Positions 28,381 to 37,241 are shown, counted from the stretch's first letter. The stretch: 64,000 nt of DNA from Paenibacillus sp. (GCF_031177825.1 NZ_JAPSKE010000003.1:124001-188000), one strand, 5' to 3'. Notes: generated by a model from the sequence alone, not told the origin. Numbers and translations: made by a program.

Positions 28381-29592
28381 ATGCAGCATGGAAGCGAACC
28401 GATTCGAACACCGCTGTGGACCCGCAACTTCGTTGCGGTATGCCTCAGCAATTTTTTTCTGTTTATGACGTTTTATATTTACGCCGTTACGCTGCCGTTG
28501 TTCGTCACGCAGAAGCTGGGCGCCGCCGAGACGCAGGTCGGGCTCGTCATGACCGCGTTCATCTTCACGACGGTGTTATTTCGTCCGTTGGCCGGGAAGT
28601 GGATGGACCGGTACGATCGGAAGAAGCTGTTCGCGGGCTCTCTGCTGCTGTTCGCGGTCTGCGCGCTGCTGTATCCGGCGATGCATCATTTCGGGGCGCT
28701 GATCGGGCTGCGGCTCGCGCACGGCGTCGGCTTCGGGCTCGCCGCGACCGCCGGCGGCGCCGTCGCGGCCGAGCTCGTCCCCGACCGCCGCAAGGGAGAA
28801 GGCATCGGCTACTTCAGCTTGTTCATGAGCCTCGCGATGGTCGTCGGGCCGTTCGTCGGCCTTACGATCGCGGATCGCTTCAGTCTGAACGCGATGTTCC
28901 TGATCTGCATCGCGTTCTCGGCGCTGTCGCTGTTGTGCGGGTTAACGCTTCGCCTGCCGGAGCGGAAGTCGCCTGCGACGGGAAAGCGTTCGACCGCCTC
29001 GGGGTGGCGCGGCTACATCGAGCCGGCGGCGCTGCCGGTGGCCGTCGCCAGCGCCTTCCTGGCGTTCGCGTACGGTTCGCTGTCGACGTTCTTATCCGTA
29101 TACGCGGTCGAGCTCCGTCTCGGCTCGTACGCGAGTTACTTCTTCGCGGTGTTCGCCGCGATGATCGTGCTGACGCGGCCTCTGACGGGACGGTGGTTCG
29201 ACCGGTTCGGCGCGAACGCGCTCGTGTATCCGGGCATCTTCCTCTTCGCGGCGGGGATGATCGCCTTAAGCTTCGCTAGGACGCCGACCGCCTTCCTCGC
29301 CTCGGGCGCCGTCATCGGCCTCGGCTTCGGCGCGCTGCTGCCGAGCCTGCAGACGCTCGCCATCCAATCGGCGCCTCGCCATCGGGCGGGCCTCGCGACC
29401 GGCACGTTCTTCCTGCTGTTCGACGCCGGGTACGGCGCGGGCTCGTACGCCCTCGGCGTCGTCGCCGCGCGGGCCGGCTACGACGGGGCGTATTTGGTCG
29501 GCGGCCTTGTCTCGCTCGTCATGGCCGGGCTATATTATTTGTTAGTGAACCGGCCGAGCGGCAGAGGCGTGTCGCCGCGGACGGCGGAATAG
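28381..29592 (+). CDS. MFS efflux transporter
   Basis: 403 residues, 12 predicted helices, with the MFS loop motif GKWMDRYDRKKLF between helices 2 and 3 and a second copy TGRWFDRFG in the C-terminal half. It is likely a drug or metabolite exporter driven by proton exchange. ATG 28381 is chosen. An in-frame TTG at 28369 overlapping the MarR stop, with GGAG nearby, is an alternative. It is second gene of the MarR operon. Confidence 0.9.
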   Translation: MQHGSEPIRTPLWTRNFVAVCLSNFFLFMTFYIYAVTLPLFVTQKLGAAETQVGLVMTAFIFTTVLFRPLAGKWMDRYDRKKLFAGSLLLFAVCALLYPAMHHFGALIGLRLAHGVGFGLAATAGGAVAAELVPDRRKGEGIGYFSLFMSLAMVVGPFVGLTIADRFSLNAMFLICIAFSALSLLCGLTLRLPERKSPATGKRSTASGWRGYIEPAALPVAVASAFLAFAYGSLSTFLSVYAVELRLGSYASYFFAVFAAMIVLTRPLTGRWFDRFGANALVYPGIFLFAAGMIALSFARTPTAFLASGAVIGLGFGALLPSLQTLAIQSAPRHRAGLATGTFFLLFDAGYGAGSYALGVVAARAGYDGAYLVGGLVSLVMAGLYYLLVNRPSGRGVSPRTAE

Positions 29593-29608
29593 GAGGAGGG
29601 CGAGGCAG

Positions 29609-30475
29609 ATGGAAGGACGGAGCATCGGAAGGCGCGGCATTCGTTCGGTATGGGACGCCGTGGCGGAGCCGCGCGGCGGCTCGCACGTGAAGGCGGCCGC
29701 CGTGCTGGAGCCGGGGCGGTGGAGAGAGTTCGATCCGTTCCTGCTCATGATGGAGGATTGGTTCCAGGCGGGAACGTTCGACTTCCATCCGCATCGCGGG
29801 TTCGAGACGGTCACGTACGTCATCGAGGGCCGGTTGAAGCACGAGGACAGCTACGGCGGGTACGGCATCCTGGAGCCCGGGGACGTGCAGTGGATGACCG
29901 CGGGACGCGGCATCATCCATTCCGAGGATCCGCTGCCGGGCGAGACGGTGCACAGCTTGCAGCTGTGGCTCAACTTGCCGAAGTCGGAGAAAATGACCGC
30001 GCCGCGCTACCAAGACTTGAAGGCGGCGAACATGCCGGCGCGTCGGGAATCCGGGGCGACGGTGCGCGTATTCTCCGGCGCGTCCGGGGACGTCGCGGCC
30101 GAGACGAAGAACGTCGTGCCGGTCACGTTCCTCGACATCGCGATGGAGCCGGGGGCGACGCTGACGCAGCGTCTGCCCGCGGACTACAACGGATTTCTTT
30201 ACGTGTTGGAAGGGAGCGGCCGCTTCGGCGTCGACGAAACGCCGGGCGCCGCGAATCAGGTGCTGTGGCTCGGCGCGCCGGACGACGCCGACGCCGAAGG
30301 CAGCGAGCTCGTCCTTCGCGCCGACGCGCCGCTTCGGGCGGTGCTCGCCGCGGGTCGGCCGATCGGCGAGCCGGTCGTGCAGCAAGGGCCGTTCGTCATG
30401 ACGACGGTCGGCGACATCAAGCTCGCGATTCAGGATTTCTACGCGGGGAAGTTCGGCAAGCCGAGGAAATCGTAA
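29609..30475 (+). CDS. Pirin-family cupin protein (YhhW-like)
   Basis: 288 residues. The N-terminal cupin shows the metal ligands in FDFHPHRGFETVTYVIEG and GRGIIHSEDP (two His, then His and Glu), and the second cupin half is present. Bacterial pirins of this type can act as quercetin 2,3-dioxygenases or redox sensors. GAGGAGG precedes the ATG. As last gene of the MarR-MFS operon it may modify or sense the compound the transporter expels, possibly a flavonoid or other phenolic; that is inference. Confidence 0.9.
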   Translation: MEGRSIGRRGIRSVWDAVAEPRGGSHVKAAAVLEPGRWREFDPFLLMMEDWFQAGTFDFHPHRGFETVTYVIEGRLKHEDSYGGYGILEPGDVQWMTAGRGIIHSEDPLPGETVHSLQLWLNLPKSEKMTAPRYQDLKAANMPARRESGATVRVFSGASGDVAAETKNVVPVTFLDIAMEPGATLTQRLPADYNGFLYVLEGSGRFGVDETPGAANQVLWLGAPDDADAEGSELVLRADAPLRAVLAAGRPIGEPVVQQGPFVMTTVGDIKLAIQDFYAGKFGKPRKS

Positions 30476-30487
30476 TACGCGGTACGA

Positions 30488-30522
30488 AGAGACGCCGGGC
30501 GGCCGCCCGGCGTCTCTTTTTC
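30488..30522 (+). terminator. Strong terminator after the pirin gene
   Basis: Perfect 15-base stem (AGAGACGCCGGGCGG with its complement) followed by TTTTTCT. It lies between convergent genes and can serve both strands weakly. Confidence 0.9.
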
Positions 30523-31184
30523 TAATTCACCCACTGCACGACTTCCTCGACGCACCGTCTCGTCTTCTCGCGGGGCTCCCGTACCCGATAGCCGAAAGCG
30601 ACCATGCAGGACAGTCCGAACGCGTCCCCTTCCAGAATGCCGGCTTCGCGAAGGATGCCCTCGACGGCGTCCTTGTCGAACCCTTCGATCGGGCAAGAAT
30701 CGATCTCTTGGAGCGCGGCGGCCGTCATCATGTTGCCGAGCGCGATATACGTCTGGCGGCTCGCCCATTCGAACATCGCCCGCTCGTTGTCGAGCAGCTT
30801 GAAGTCCGACGTCAAGAACGCGCGGAGCCGCTCCTGGAAGCCGGGGAACATCTCTTCGGGCATCTTCTGGATGTCCTTCTTCAGCCGAGCGATATAGGTC
30901 GAGTCGGGCAGGAAGTTGTTCCTCGTGCGCGTGAGCAGCAGAAGGAGGTGGCTCGCCGTCGGGATGCTCTTCTGGCCGCCCCAGGTTACGGGAAGCAGAC
31001 GGGAGCGCAGCTCGGCGTTCTGCAGGACGACGAACTTCCACGGCTCGAAGCCGAAGGAGCTCGGGGACAGGCGGCCGGTCTCCAGTATATAGGCGAAGTC
31101 CTCGTCGGACACGCGGCGCTCCGGGTCGAATTCCTTGCAGGCGTGACGGAACCGGAACGCGTCCAATACGTCTTGTTTGTTCAT
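30522..31184 (-). CDS. Nitroreductase-family NAD(P)H oxidoreductase
   Basis: 220 residues, flavin-binding nitroreductase fold: start FRFRHACKEFDPERRVSDED, LSPSSFGFEPWKFVVLQN, and the C-terminal ALQEIDSCPIEGFDKDAVEGIL. FMN enzymes of this group (YfkO, NfsB relatives) reduce quinones and nitro compounds. GGAGGAG is seven bases before the ATG. A TATAAT on the minus strand near 31223 is a plausible -10 box. It is a single-gene unit. Confidence 0.9.
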   Translation of the reverse strand: MNKQDVLDAFRFRHACKEFDPERRVSDEDFAYILETGRLSPSSFGFEPWKFVVLQNAELRSRLLPVTWGGQKSIPTASHLLLLLTRTRNNFLPDSTYIARLKKDIQKMPEEMFPGFQERLRAFLTSDFKLLDNERAMFEWASRQTYIALGNMMTAAALQEIDSCPIEGFDKDAVEGILREAGILEGDAFGLSCMVAFGYRVREPREKTRRCVEEVVQWVN

Positions 31185-31328
31185 CTGGTTGTCTCCTCCA
31201 TCCGATAAGGTACGATTTCCATTATAACGTATCTGGATCCCATTTTCCGATGCATGAATTTCGGCCGGAATTATGATAGGATACGGTCGTTGTATATATA
31301 GAAAACGGGTAGGAGAGTCGATGACATC

Positions 31329-32732
31329 ATGGCGGGAACGGCGGAGGCTCCGGCGGGGAGACCGGGGCGGTCGAAGGACCTGAACTTATTTTTGCTGACA
31401 TGGCCGATTTTTCTTGAGATTTCGTTGTTCATGATGATGGGGAGCGCGGATACGCTCATGCTGAGCGCCGTGTCCGACGAAGCGGTGTCGGCGGTAGGCG
31501 TGGCGAATCAGTTCGTCTTTATCGCGATTCTCATTATGGAGGTCGTCGCGAACGGAGCGGCGATCGTCGTCGCGCAATACCTCGGCGCCCGGAGACCGGA
31601 GGAAGCCGCGAAGATCGCGGGCCTCGCGATTACGCTTAATCTAGGGCTCGGTCTCGCGGTCAGCGCCGCGTTCCTGGCGTTCGGCGACCCGCTGCTGCGG
31701 GCGGCGAACCTGCACGGCGCCGTGCTCGCGGACGCGCAGACGTATCTCGGCATCGTCGGCGGATGGCTCGTGCTGCAGGCGCTCATCAATACGATGGCGG
31801 GCCTCGTCCGCACATACGGCTTCACGCGGGAGTCGATGTTCGTCACGCTCGGGATGAACGTATTGCACGTCGCCTTGAATTACGCCCTGATCTTCGGGCA
31901 TTGGGGCGCGCCGGAGCTCGGCGTGGCCGGCGCGGCGATCTCGACGGTCATCAGCCGCGGCGCGGCCGTGCTCGTGTTCTTCTGGCTGCTGTACCGCGTC
32001 ATGGAGGTGCGGATACGCCTCCGCGACTACGTGACGATGTCGAAAGCGTATCTCTCGAGCATCTTGAAGCTCGGCGTGCCGTCCGGCTTGGAGCAGGTGA
32101 CGTATCACGCCTGCCAGTCGGTATTCCTGTATTACGTGACGTTCCTCGGCGCGGCGGAGCTGGCGTCACGGCAGTACGCGACGAACATTACGGCGTACAT
32201 CTTCCTGTTCTGCGCGGCGCTCGGCATGGGGACGGCGATCGTCGTCGGCCGGCTCGTCGGGGCGGGGCGTCAGGAAGACGCCTACGGCCGGGTATGGCGG
32301 AGCTTGAAGTGGGGGTTGGCCGTGACGATGCTCGTATGCGCGGTCGTCGTAGCGTTACGGGGATCGATCGCGGGGCTGTTCACCGACGATGCGGCGATTA
32401 TCGCGCTCGTCTCGCAGGTTATCCTCGTCAGCCTGCTCCTCGAGCCGGGGCGCTGCTTCAATCTGATTCTGATCAATGCGCTGCGGGCGGCGGGGGATGC
32501 GAAAATCACGGTGTACATGGGCTTCGTGTCGATGGTCGGCATCAGTCTGCCGCTCGGCTACTACTTGACGTTCGAGGCGGGCTTGGGGCTCGTCGGCGTG
32601 TTCCTCGCGATCGCGGCGGACGAGTGGATCCGCGGCATCGCGATGTGGTTCCGCTGGCGGAGCCGGGCGTGGGAAGGCAAGGCGCTGGTCGCGCCGTCCG
32701 CTTCGGAGGCGGGGCAAGCCGCGACGGTTTGA
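31329..32732 (+). CDS. MATE-family efflux transporter
   Basis: 467 residues, 12 predicted helices in two related halves (FLLTWPIFLEISLFMMMGSADTLM near the N-terminus, GVPSGLEQVTYHACQS at the start of the second). MATE proteins expel cationic drugs in exchange for Na+ or H+. The start at 31329 has GGAG about 13 bases upstream; a nearer ATG is out of frame. The gene ends 25 bases before a hairpin repeat array. Confidence 0.92.
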   Translation: MAGTAEAPAGRPGRSKDLNLFLLTWPIFLEISLFMMMGSADTLMLSAVSDEAVSAVGVANQFVFIAILIMEVVANGAAIVVAQYLGARRPEEAAKIAGLAITLNLGLGLAVSAAFLAFGDPLLRAANLHGAVLADAQTYLGIVGGWLVLQALINTMAGLVRTYGFTRESMFVTLGMNVLHVALNYALIFGHWGAPELGVAGAAISTVISRGAAVLVFFWLLYRVMEVRIRLRDYVTMSKAYLSSILKLGVPSGLEQVTYHACQSVFLYYVTFLGAAELASRQYATNITAYIFLFCAALGMGTAIVVGRLVGAGRQEDAYGRVWRSLKWGLAVTMLVCAVVVALRGSIAGLFTDDAAIIALVSQVILVSLLLEPGRCFNLILINALRAAGDAKITVYMGFVSMVGISLPLGYYLTFEAGLGLVGVFLAIAADEWIRGIAMWFRWRSRAWEGKALVAPSASEAGQAATV

Positions 32733-32756
32733 CGCGGCGCGGGGAGCGCCGGAGGC

Positions 32757-33171
32757 TGACCCGAAGCGGGTCAGGTGCGCGTGCGGAGCGCGGCGTGGCG
32801 ACCCGAAGCGGGTCAGGGTTGCGTCGCGGCACGGCGTGTGACCCGAAGCGGGTCAGGTGCGCGTGCGGAGCGCGGCGTGGCGGCCCGAAGCGGGTCAGGG
32901 CTGCGTCGCGGCACGGCGTGTGACCCGAAGCGGGTCAAGTGCGCGTGCGGAGCGCGGCGTGGCGACCCGAAGCGGGTCAGGGCTGCGTCGCGGCACGGCG
33001 TGTGACCCGAAGCGGGTCAGGGCTGCGTCGCGGCACGGCGTGTGACCCGAAGCGGGTCAGGTGCGCGTGCGGAGCGCGGCGTGGTGACCCGGAGCGGGTC
33101 AAGTGCGCGTGCGGGGCGCGGCGTGGTGACCCGGAGCGGGTCAGGGCTGCGTCGCGGCGCGGCGGTCGACC
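32757..33171. repeat. Tandem hairpin repeat array, ten copies with 40/42-base period
   Basis: The 17-base hairpin TGACCCGAAGCGGGTCA, or a one- or two-base variant, begins at 32757, 32799, 32839, 32881, 32921, 32963, 33003, 33043, 33085 and 33127. Copies are separated by two spacer types: a 25-base spacer A starting GGTGCGCGTGCGGAGCG and a 23-base spacer B starting GGGCTGCGTCGCGGCAC, in order A B A B A B B A A B. The last two copies carry GGAGC in the loop. The apparent proteins across it are artefacts of the repeat. It ends directly in chemoreceptor coding sequence. Confidence 0.9.
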
Positions 33172-34663
33172 CAACCTCAAGGACGGCGTCCGCACGGACT
33201 ACGGCATCGTCAGCGTCAAGCGCCACACGGAGCTGGAGCTGCGTTTCACGGACCCGGCGACGAACGAGCTGCATCCCGGGGTGGCGAACACGATCGCGAA
33301 GGGTCACAACCTGATGGTGGAATTCCCGGCGTATTCCGATTACCGGCATATCCCCGTTATCGGCAAAGGGGTGACGTTCCAGCTGCCGCATTGCCCCGAC
33401 GTCTGGGGCATGATGTGCGAGGGCGATCTCGAAGAGGTGTATCGCATTCGGGGATTGAGCTGGAACGTGAAACGGATGCAGGTTTGGTTCGTTTTCGGAC
33501 TGGTTCTATTAAATTACGGGCTGTTCTGGCTGCTGCGGTTCGTCCCGTGGCTGCCCGGCGAGCTGTATGCGGCGGCGAACCTTGTCTAGGGCTGGATCGG
33601 CCTATCGATCGTGAAGCGCAAGGGCACCGACCCGGCGATCGCGCATCTGCGCAAGATCAACCGGTTCATTCGAATGAACGCCGAAGGGGAAGGCGATCTG
33701 ACGCAGCGGCTGAACATCGGCGAATTCGCGAACGACGAGATGAAGGAGCTCGCGAAGTGGATCAACAACATGATCGACTCGCTCGAGGGCATTATGATTC
33801 GCGTGAAGCGGGCGGCCGGCGACGTGAAGGAGAGCCAGGTCCGGTTAGACGAATCGACCGTCTCGTCGGAGCGTTCGACGCTGCGCGTGAGCGAGAAGAT
33901 CGACGCGATGATCCAGGGCATTCGGCTGCAGCTGAAGGATCTCGACATGGCGAAGGACGTCTCGCGCCACATGAGCGGCACGCTGCGGGAGCTCGAGGAG
34001 AAGGCGTCCGGGCAAATCGCGGTGGCGCACAGCGAGGTGGAGCGGATCGGCGACAAGATGCTGAGCATCCAGCATAAGGTGGAGGAGTCGAACCGGACGA
34101 TTCGTTCGTTCCTCGATACGACGGAAGAGATCGGCGCGCTGCTGCAGACGATCGAGGAAATTTCGGCGCAGACGAACCTGCTGGCGCTGAACGCCTCCAT
34201 CGAGGCGGCCGGCGTCGGCGAGCACGGCCGCGGCTTCGCGGTCGTCGCGGGAGAGATTCGCAAGCTGGCGGATTTGACCAAGCGGTCGACCGTGAAGATC
34301 AACGAGACGGTGCAACAGATCGGGCGGAAGGCGAAGGAAGCGAACGAGTCGATGGAGGAAGGAGCGCGGGTCGTCATCGAAGACGCGACGATGGTCGCGA
34401 CCGCCTCGGAGCTGCTCGGCAGCGCGAACGCTAACGACTCATTAAAGACGCAGGTGGTGGACGAGGTGGTCGAGCTGATGGATAAAATATCGGCCGTCAG
34501 CATCGAGAACCGGAAAATTTCCACCGAGGTGGAGCGCACCGTGCAGGCTTTGAACCTGGATATGACGCATGTGCGCGGCACGTCGGAGAGCGTCGATTCG
34601 ATCACGCGGTCGCTGCTGAGCGTCGTGGAGCAGTTCAAGCTGACGGAGCAGCGGGGACGATAA
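33172..34663 (+). pseudogene. Truncated methyl-accepting chemotaxis protein with in-frame amber stop
   Basis: One frame encodes a partial sensor region, two adjacent helices (VWFVFGLVLLNYGLFWLL and a second after LYAAANLV), a HAMP-like linker and the signalling domain with its conserved tip ([20 protein letters not shown], then [18 protein letters not shown]). A TAG at 33587-33589 interrupts it in the second helix, and the frame resumes without shift. The GTG at 33611 has no ribosome site. The 5' end, including the start and first helix, is missing: coding similarity begins immediately after the hairpin array. It is therefore inactive unless the stop is read through. Confidence 0.82.
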
Positions 34664-34681
34664 GGGTTTTAGGGGGAAAAG

Positions 34682-34715
34682 GAAGCCGCCGGGGCGCGTT
34701 CGCACCGGCGGCTTC
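34682..34715. terminator. Hairpin between the chemoreceptor remnant and the kinase gene
   Basis: GAAGCCGCCGG pairs with CCGGCGGCTTC around a 12-base loop, between two convergent genes. On the minus strand it is followed by CCTTTTCC; on the plus strand there is no T-run. Confidence 0.6.
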
Positions 34716-34768
34716 GTCGCGGGCGGGAGCGCCGCGGAGGCGGGACAGTCGGGGGAACTCCGACCCGA

Positions 34769-35800
34769 CTATTCGGCCAGCCCCGCGAACAGGTCGCGCA
34801 GCGGCGCCTCGAGCCGGCGGAGCCGTTCCAGCGCGCGAGCCGAGCCGGCGGCGACGCGGCGCAGCGGCTCGGGGCCTTCGACGCCGTCCCGCCAGCGGCC
34901 GAGGAAGTGCAGCGCGACGTCGATCCGCCGCAGCCGCAGCAGCAACGGAAGCGCGTCCGCTTCCTCGGGCGACAGCCGCGCGACGGACGCGTAGCCGGCC
35001 GCGAAGGCCGACATGCGCCCGAGGACGTCCTCGTCGCTCTCCGCGTCCGACAGGTCCGACAAGCATACCGCCGGCTCCATCGCCCGCAGGTCGACCGTGA
35101 CGAACTCGAAGTCGAGCAAGGCGGCGATGTCGTCGCCGCCCGGGACGGCGAGCGCGTTCGACGCGTTCAGATCGCCGTGCACGAGCTGATGCGGCAGCGC
35201 GCGCAAGCCGGGGAGCGCCAGGCGCGCGGCGTCGAGCTCCTCGCCGATGCGGCGAAGCGCGTCGGCGATGTCGGCGAAGTCGGCGGGCGGCGCCTCGAAG
35301 AAGCGGGCGGCGTCCGCCGGCGCGATGCTCGGGTGCGCGGCGTCGAGCTCGTAGTACGGCCGGTATGCCGGAGCCGCCGCGACGCCGACGTTCGCCAGCG
35401 CGCCGCTCAAGCCGCCCGCCGCGCGGCCGAACGCGCGAAGGGCGGCCGGCCGGTCGAGCGAGGGCCGCTCGCCCTCGATGTAACCGAACAGCGCGGCGAG
35501 TCTGCCGTCGGCCAGACGAACGATCGTCTCGCCGCGGTCGTCCGGCGTCCGCTCCGGGCGGGGCACGGCGAACGGGAGCGCCGGCGAAGCGTTCAGCGCC
35601 AGCAGCACGGCGTGCTCGTACAGCACCTTGTCGACGTCTTGGTGCGTCTCGTAAACGCGCAGCACGTACCGGCGCCCGTGCAGCTCTACGAACCGCGTCG
35701 TGTTGTTCATGCCGCTCTCGCCCGACCGGAAGAACGGAGCCGCCCCAGGGAAAAATCGCTCCAGCGCCTCGGAAACCGCGCGTTCCGCCTCCCGGCTCAT
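34769..35800 (-). CDS. APH-fold phosphotransferase (aminoglycoside/homoserine kinase-like)
   Basis: 343 residues from ATG 35800, which overlaps the upstream stop as ATGA. The protein-kinase-like APH fold shows the catalytic loop HQLVHGDLNASNALA (His-Gly-Asp, then Asn) and the Mg-binding ALLDFEFVTVD. Such enzymes phosphorylate small hydroxylated molecules: aminoglycosides, homoserine, choline, fructosamine. It is cotranscribed with a monooxygenase-fold gene behind a Fur box, so its substrate may relate to iron or haem metabolism. No resistance role can be claimed. Confidence 0.82.
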   Translation of the reverse strand: MSREAERAVSEALERFFPGAAPFFRSGESGMNNTTRFVELHGRRYVLRVYETHQDVDKVLYEHAVLLALNASPALPFAVPRPERTPDDRGETIVRLADGRLAALFGYIEGERPSLDRPAALRAFGRAAGGLSGALANVGVAAAPAYRPYYELDAAHPSIAPADAARFFEAPPADFADIADALRRIGEELDAARLALPGLRALPHQLVHGDLNASNALAVPGGDDIAALLDFEFVTVDLRAMEPAVCLSDLSDAESDEDVLGRMSAFAAGYASVARLSPEEADALPLLLRLRRIDVALHFLGRWRDGVEGPEPLRRVAAGSARALERLRRLEAPLRDLFAGLAE

Positions 35801-36123
35801 TCGGCGCCCGCCGGGCCTTTCGTCGCTTGCACGGCGTACGTCGCGCTCCTCGAGCTGACGACGAACGGCGGCTTGCCCCGCTCGCGCTCGCGGCGATGCC
35901 CCTCGAGATGCGGCTCGCTGACCTCCCATGCCTTCCAATGGGCTTCCGACGCCCAACGGATCATCACGATCACTTCTTGTTCGCCCTTCGACGGCCGCTT
36001 CGCCATGACGGACAAATCGAGGAACCCCTCGGCCTTCTCCACCTCCGCGGGAGCCGTAAAGCGCGCGGCGACTTGCTCGGCGTATCCTTCCTGCACGACG
36101 ATCGTCAACATTTCGATATACAT
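35797..36123 (-). CDS. Antibiotic-biosynthesis-monooxygenase fold protein, possible haem-degrading HmoA/IsdG type
   Basis: 108 residues, a single ferredoxin-like ABM domain (AEGFLDLSVMAKRPSKGEQE, then IRWASEAHWKAWEVSEPHLE). The Trp pair and the following His (EPHLEGHRRE) resemble IsdG/HmoA proteins, which open the haem ring to release iron, but the N-terminal Asn of IsdG is not evident. A near-consensus Fur box lies 46 bases upstream, which supports an iron-related role. It overlaps the APH-fold kinase gene by four bases. Confidence 0.78.
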   Translation of the reverse strand: MYIEMLTIVVQEGYAEQVAARFTAPAEVEKAEGFLDLSVMAKRPSKGEQEVIVMIRWASEAHWKAWEVSEPHLEGHRRERERGKPPFVVSSRSATYAVQATKGPAGAE

Positions 36124-36168
36124 AAGCGCCTCCGAACGATGAGATGAGGAATGCTGTCCTCATTTTAT

Positions 36169-36183
36169 TGATAATCATTCTCA
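36169..36183. promoter_or_regulatory. Fur box upstream of the monooxygenase/kinase operon
   Basis: TGATAATCATTCTCA fits the 7-1-7 inverted repeat TGATAAT-N-ATTATCA with one mismatch. It lies between the divergent monooxygenase gene and WYL regulator, so iron may influence either. Confidence 0.8.
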
Positions 36184-36248
36184 ATGTCAAACCGTTTTCA
36201 TAGAGTATGATATATTGGTTGGAAAAGGGAACCGGAAGGAGCCAGACC

Positions 36249-37241
36249 GTGTCGAAGGCGGACAAGATGTTGTCGATTCTATGGCAGCTTCGCGCGCGGC
36301 AGCGCGTGACGGCGAAGCAGCTGGCGGAGTCGCTCGAAATTCATGTGAGATCGGTCTATCGGTATATCGACGCGTTGTGCGCGAGCGGCGTGCCGATCGT
36401 CGCCGAGGCGGGCCCGAACGGCGGGTATACGCTGCTGCCGACGTTCCGCGAATCGCCGCTGTTCTTCGACCTCGAGGAGCAGAAGGCGCTCGTGCACGCG
36501 GCCGCGTTCGCGAGGGAGAACGGGTATCCGTTCGGGGAGGCGCTGGATCGGGCCATCGGCAAGCTGAAGCGGTATGCGAACGAAGAGCAGCAGGAGACGC
36601 TCGCGCGGCATGCGGCGGGGCTCGACGTCATCGCAGGCGCCGGAGGGGAGGACATCGGCGAGATGCTGCAGCGAATCGAGACGGCCGTCGCCGACTCGCG
36701 GACGATTCGGATCGTGTACGTCAAGGGGTACGCCGGGCCGACGGAAACGCGCGACGTCGATCCGTACGGCTTGGTCGTCTGGCGGAGCCGATGGTACGTC
36801 GTCGGGTATTGCCGGCTGCGGCAAGCCGTTCGGAGCTTCCGCACCGACCGCATCCAGTCGTGCGAGACGACGGAGGACGGGTTCGTTCGTCCGGCGGACT
36901 TTTCCGCTAGGGAATTCTTCATGAAGTTTCTGCTGCCGGAGGGGGGCGGGCCCGATGACGAGTCGTTCGTGACGGTCCGGCTGCGCGGGACGGCTCGCGC
37001 GATCGACGACGTATGCTTGCACTGGCTGTTCTCGCAGTCGCTCGCGGAGCGGACGGGGAAGGAAGCCGTCTTCCGGATGGATGCGCAGTGGGTACGGCAC
37101 TACGTTCCTTACACGCTGATCGCGTACGGAACGTCGATCGCGGTCGTCGAGCCGCTCTCGCTCGTCGAGGACGTGTTCTCGGTGTTGGATCGGCTGCGGC
37201 CTCATTACGAAAATATGCGCGGCGACCTCGCAGGTCGCTGA
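36249..37241 (+). CDS. YafY-type transcriptional regulator with HTH and WYL domains
   Basis: 330 residues from GTG 36249, with GGAAGGAG seven bases upstream. The N-terminal winged helix is VTAKQLAESLEIHVRSVYRY, the central WYL domain contains YGLVVWRSRWYVVGYCRLR and RSFRTDRI, and a C-terminal WCX-like segment follows. WYL domains bind nucleic acid or nucleotide ligands and often control stress or defence genes. The next genes in the same direction (VOC, DinB) are probable targets or operon partners. Confidence 0.88.
   Translation: MSKADKMLSILWQLRARQRVTAKQLAESLEIHVRSVYRYIDALCASGVPIVAEAGPNGGYTLLPTFRESPLFFDLEEQKALVHAAAFARENGYPFGEALDRAIGKLKRYANEEQQETLARHAAGLDVIAGAGGEDIGEMLQRIETAVADSRTIRIVYVKGYAGPTETRDVDPYGLVVWRSRWYVVGYCRLRQAVRSFRTDRIQSCETTEDGFVRPADFSAREFFMKFLLPEGGGPDDESFVTVRLRGTARAIDDVCLHWLFSQSLAERTGKEAVFRMDAQWVRHYVPYTLIAYGTSIAVVEPLSLVEDVFSVLDRLRPHYENMRGDLAGR

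Noticed and set aside
32757..33171. Apparent CRISPR array or arginine-rich repeat proteins in the tandem repeats
   Set aside because: The spacers are only two sequences repeated, not unique, and no cas genes are nearby. Reading frames exist in several frames simply because of high GC and the 40/42-base period, and lack ribosome sites.
33611..34663. Independent soluble chemoreceptor starting at GTG 33611
   Set aside because: No ribosome site, the start lies inside a membrane helix codon run, and the upstream frame is the same; an interrupted single gene explains it better.
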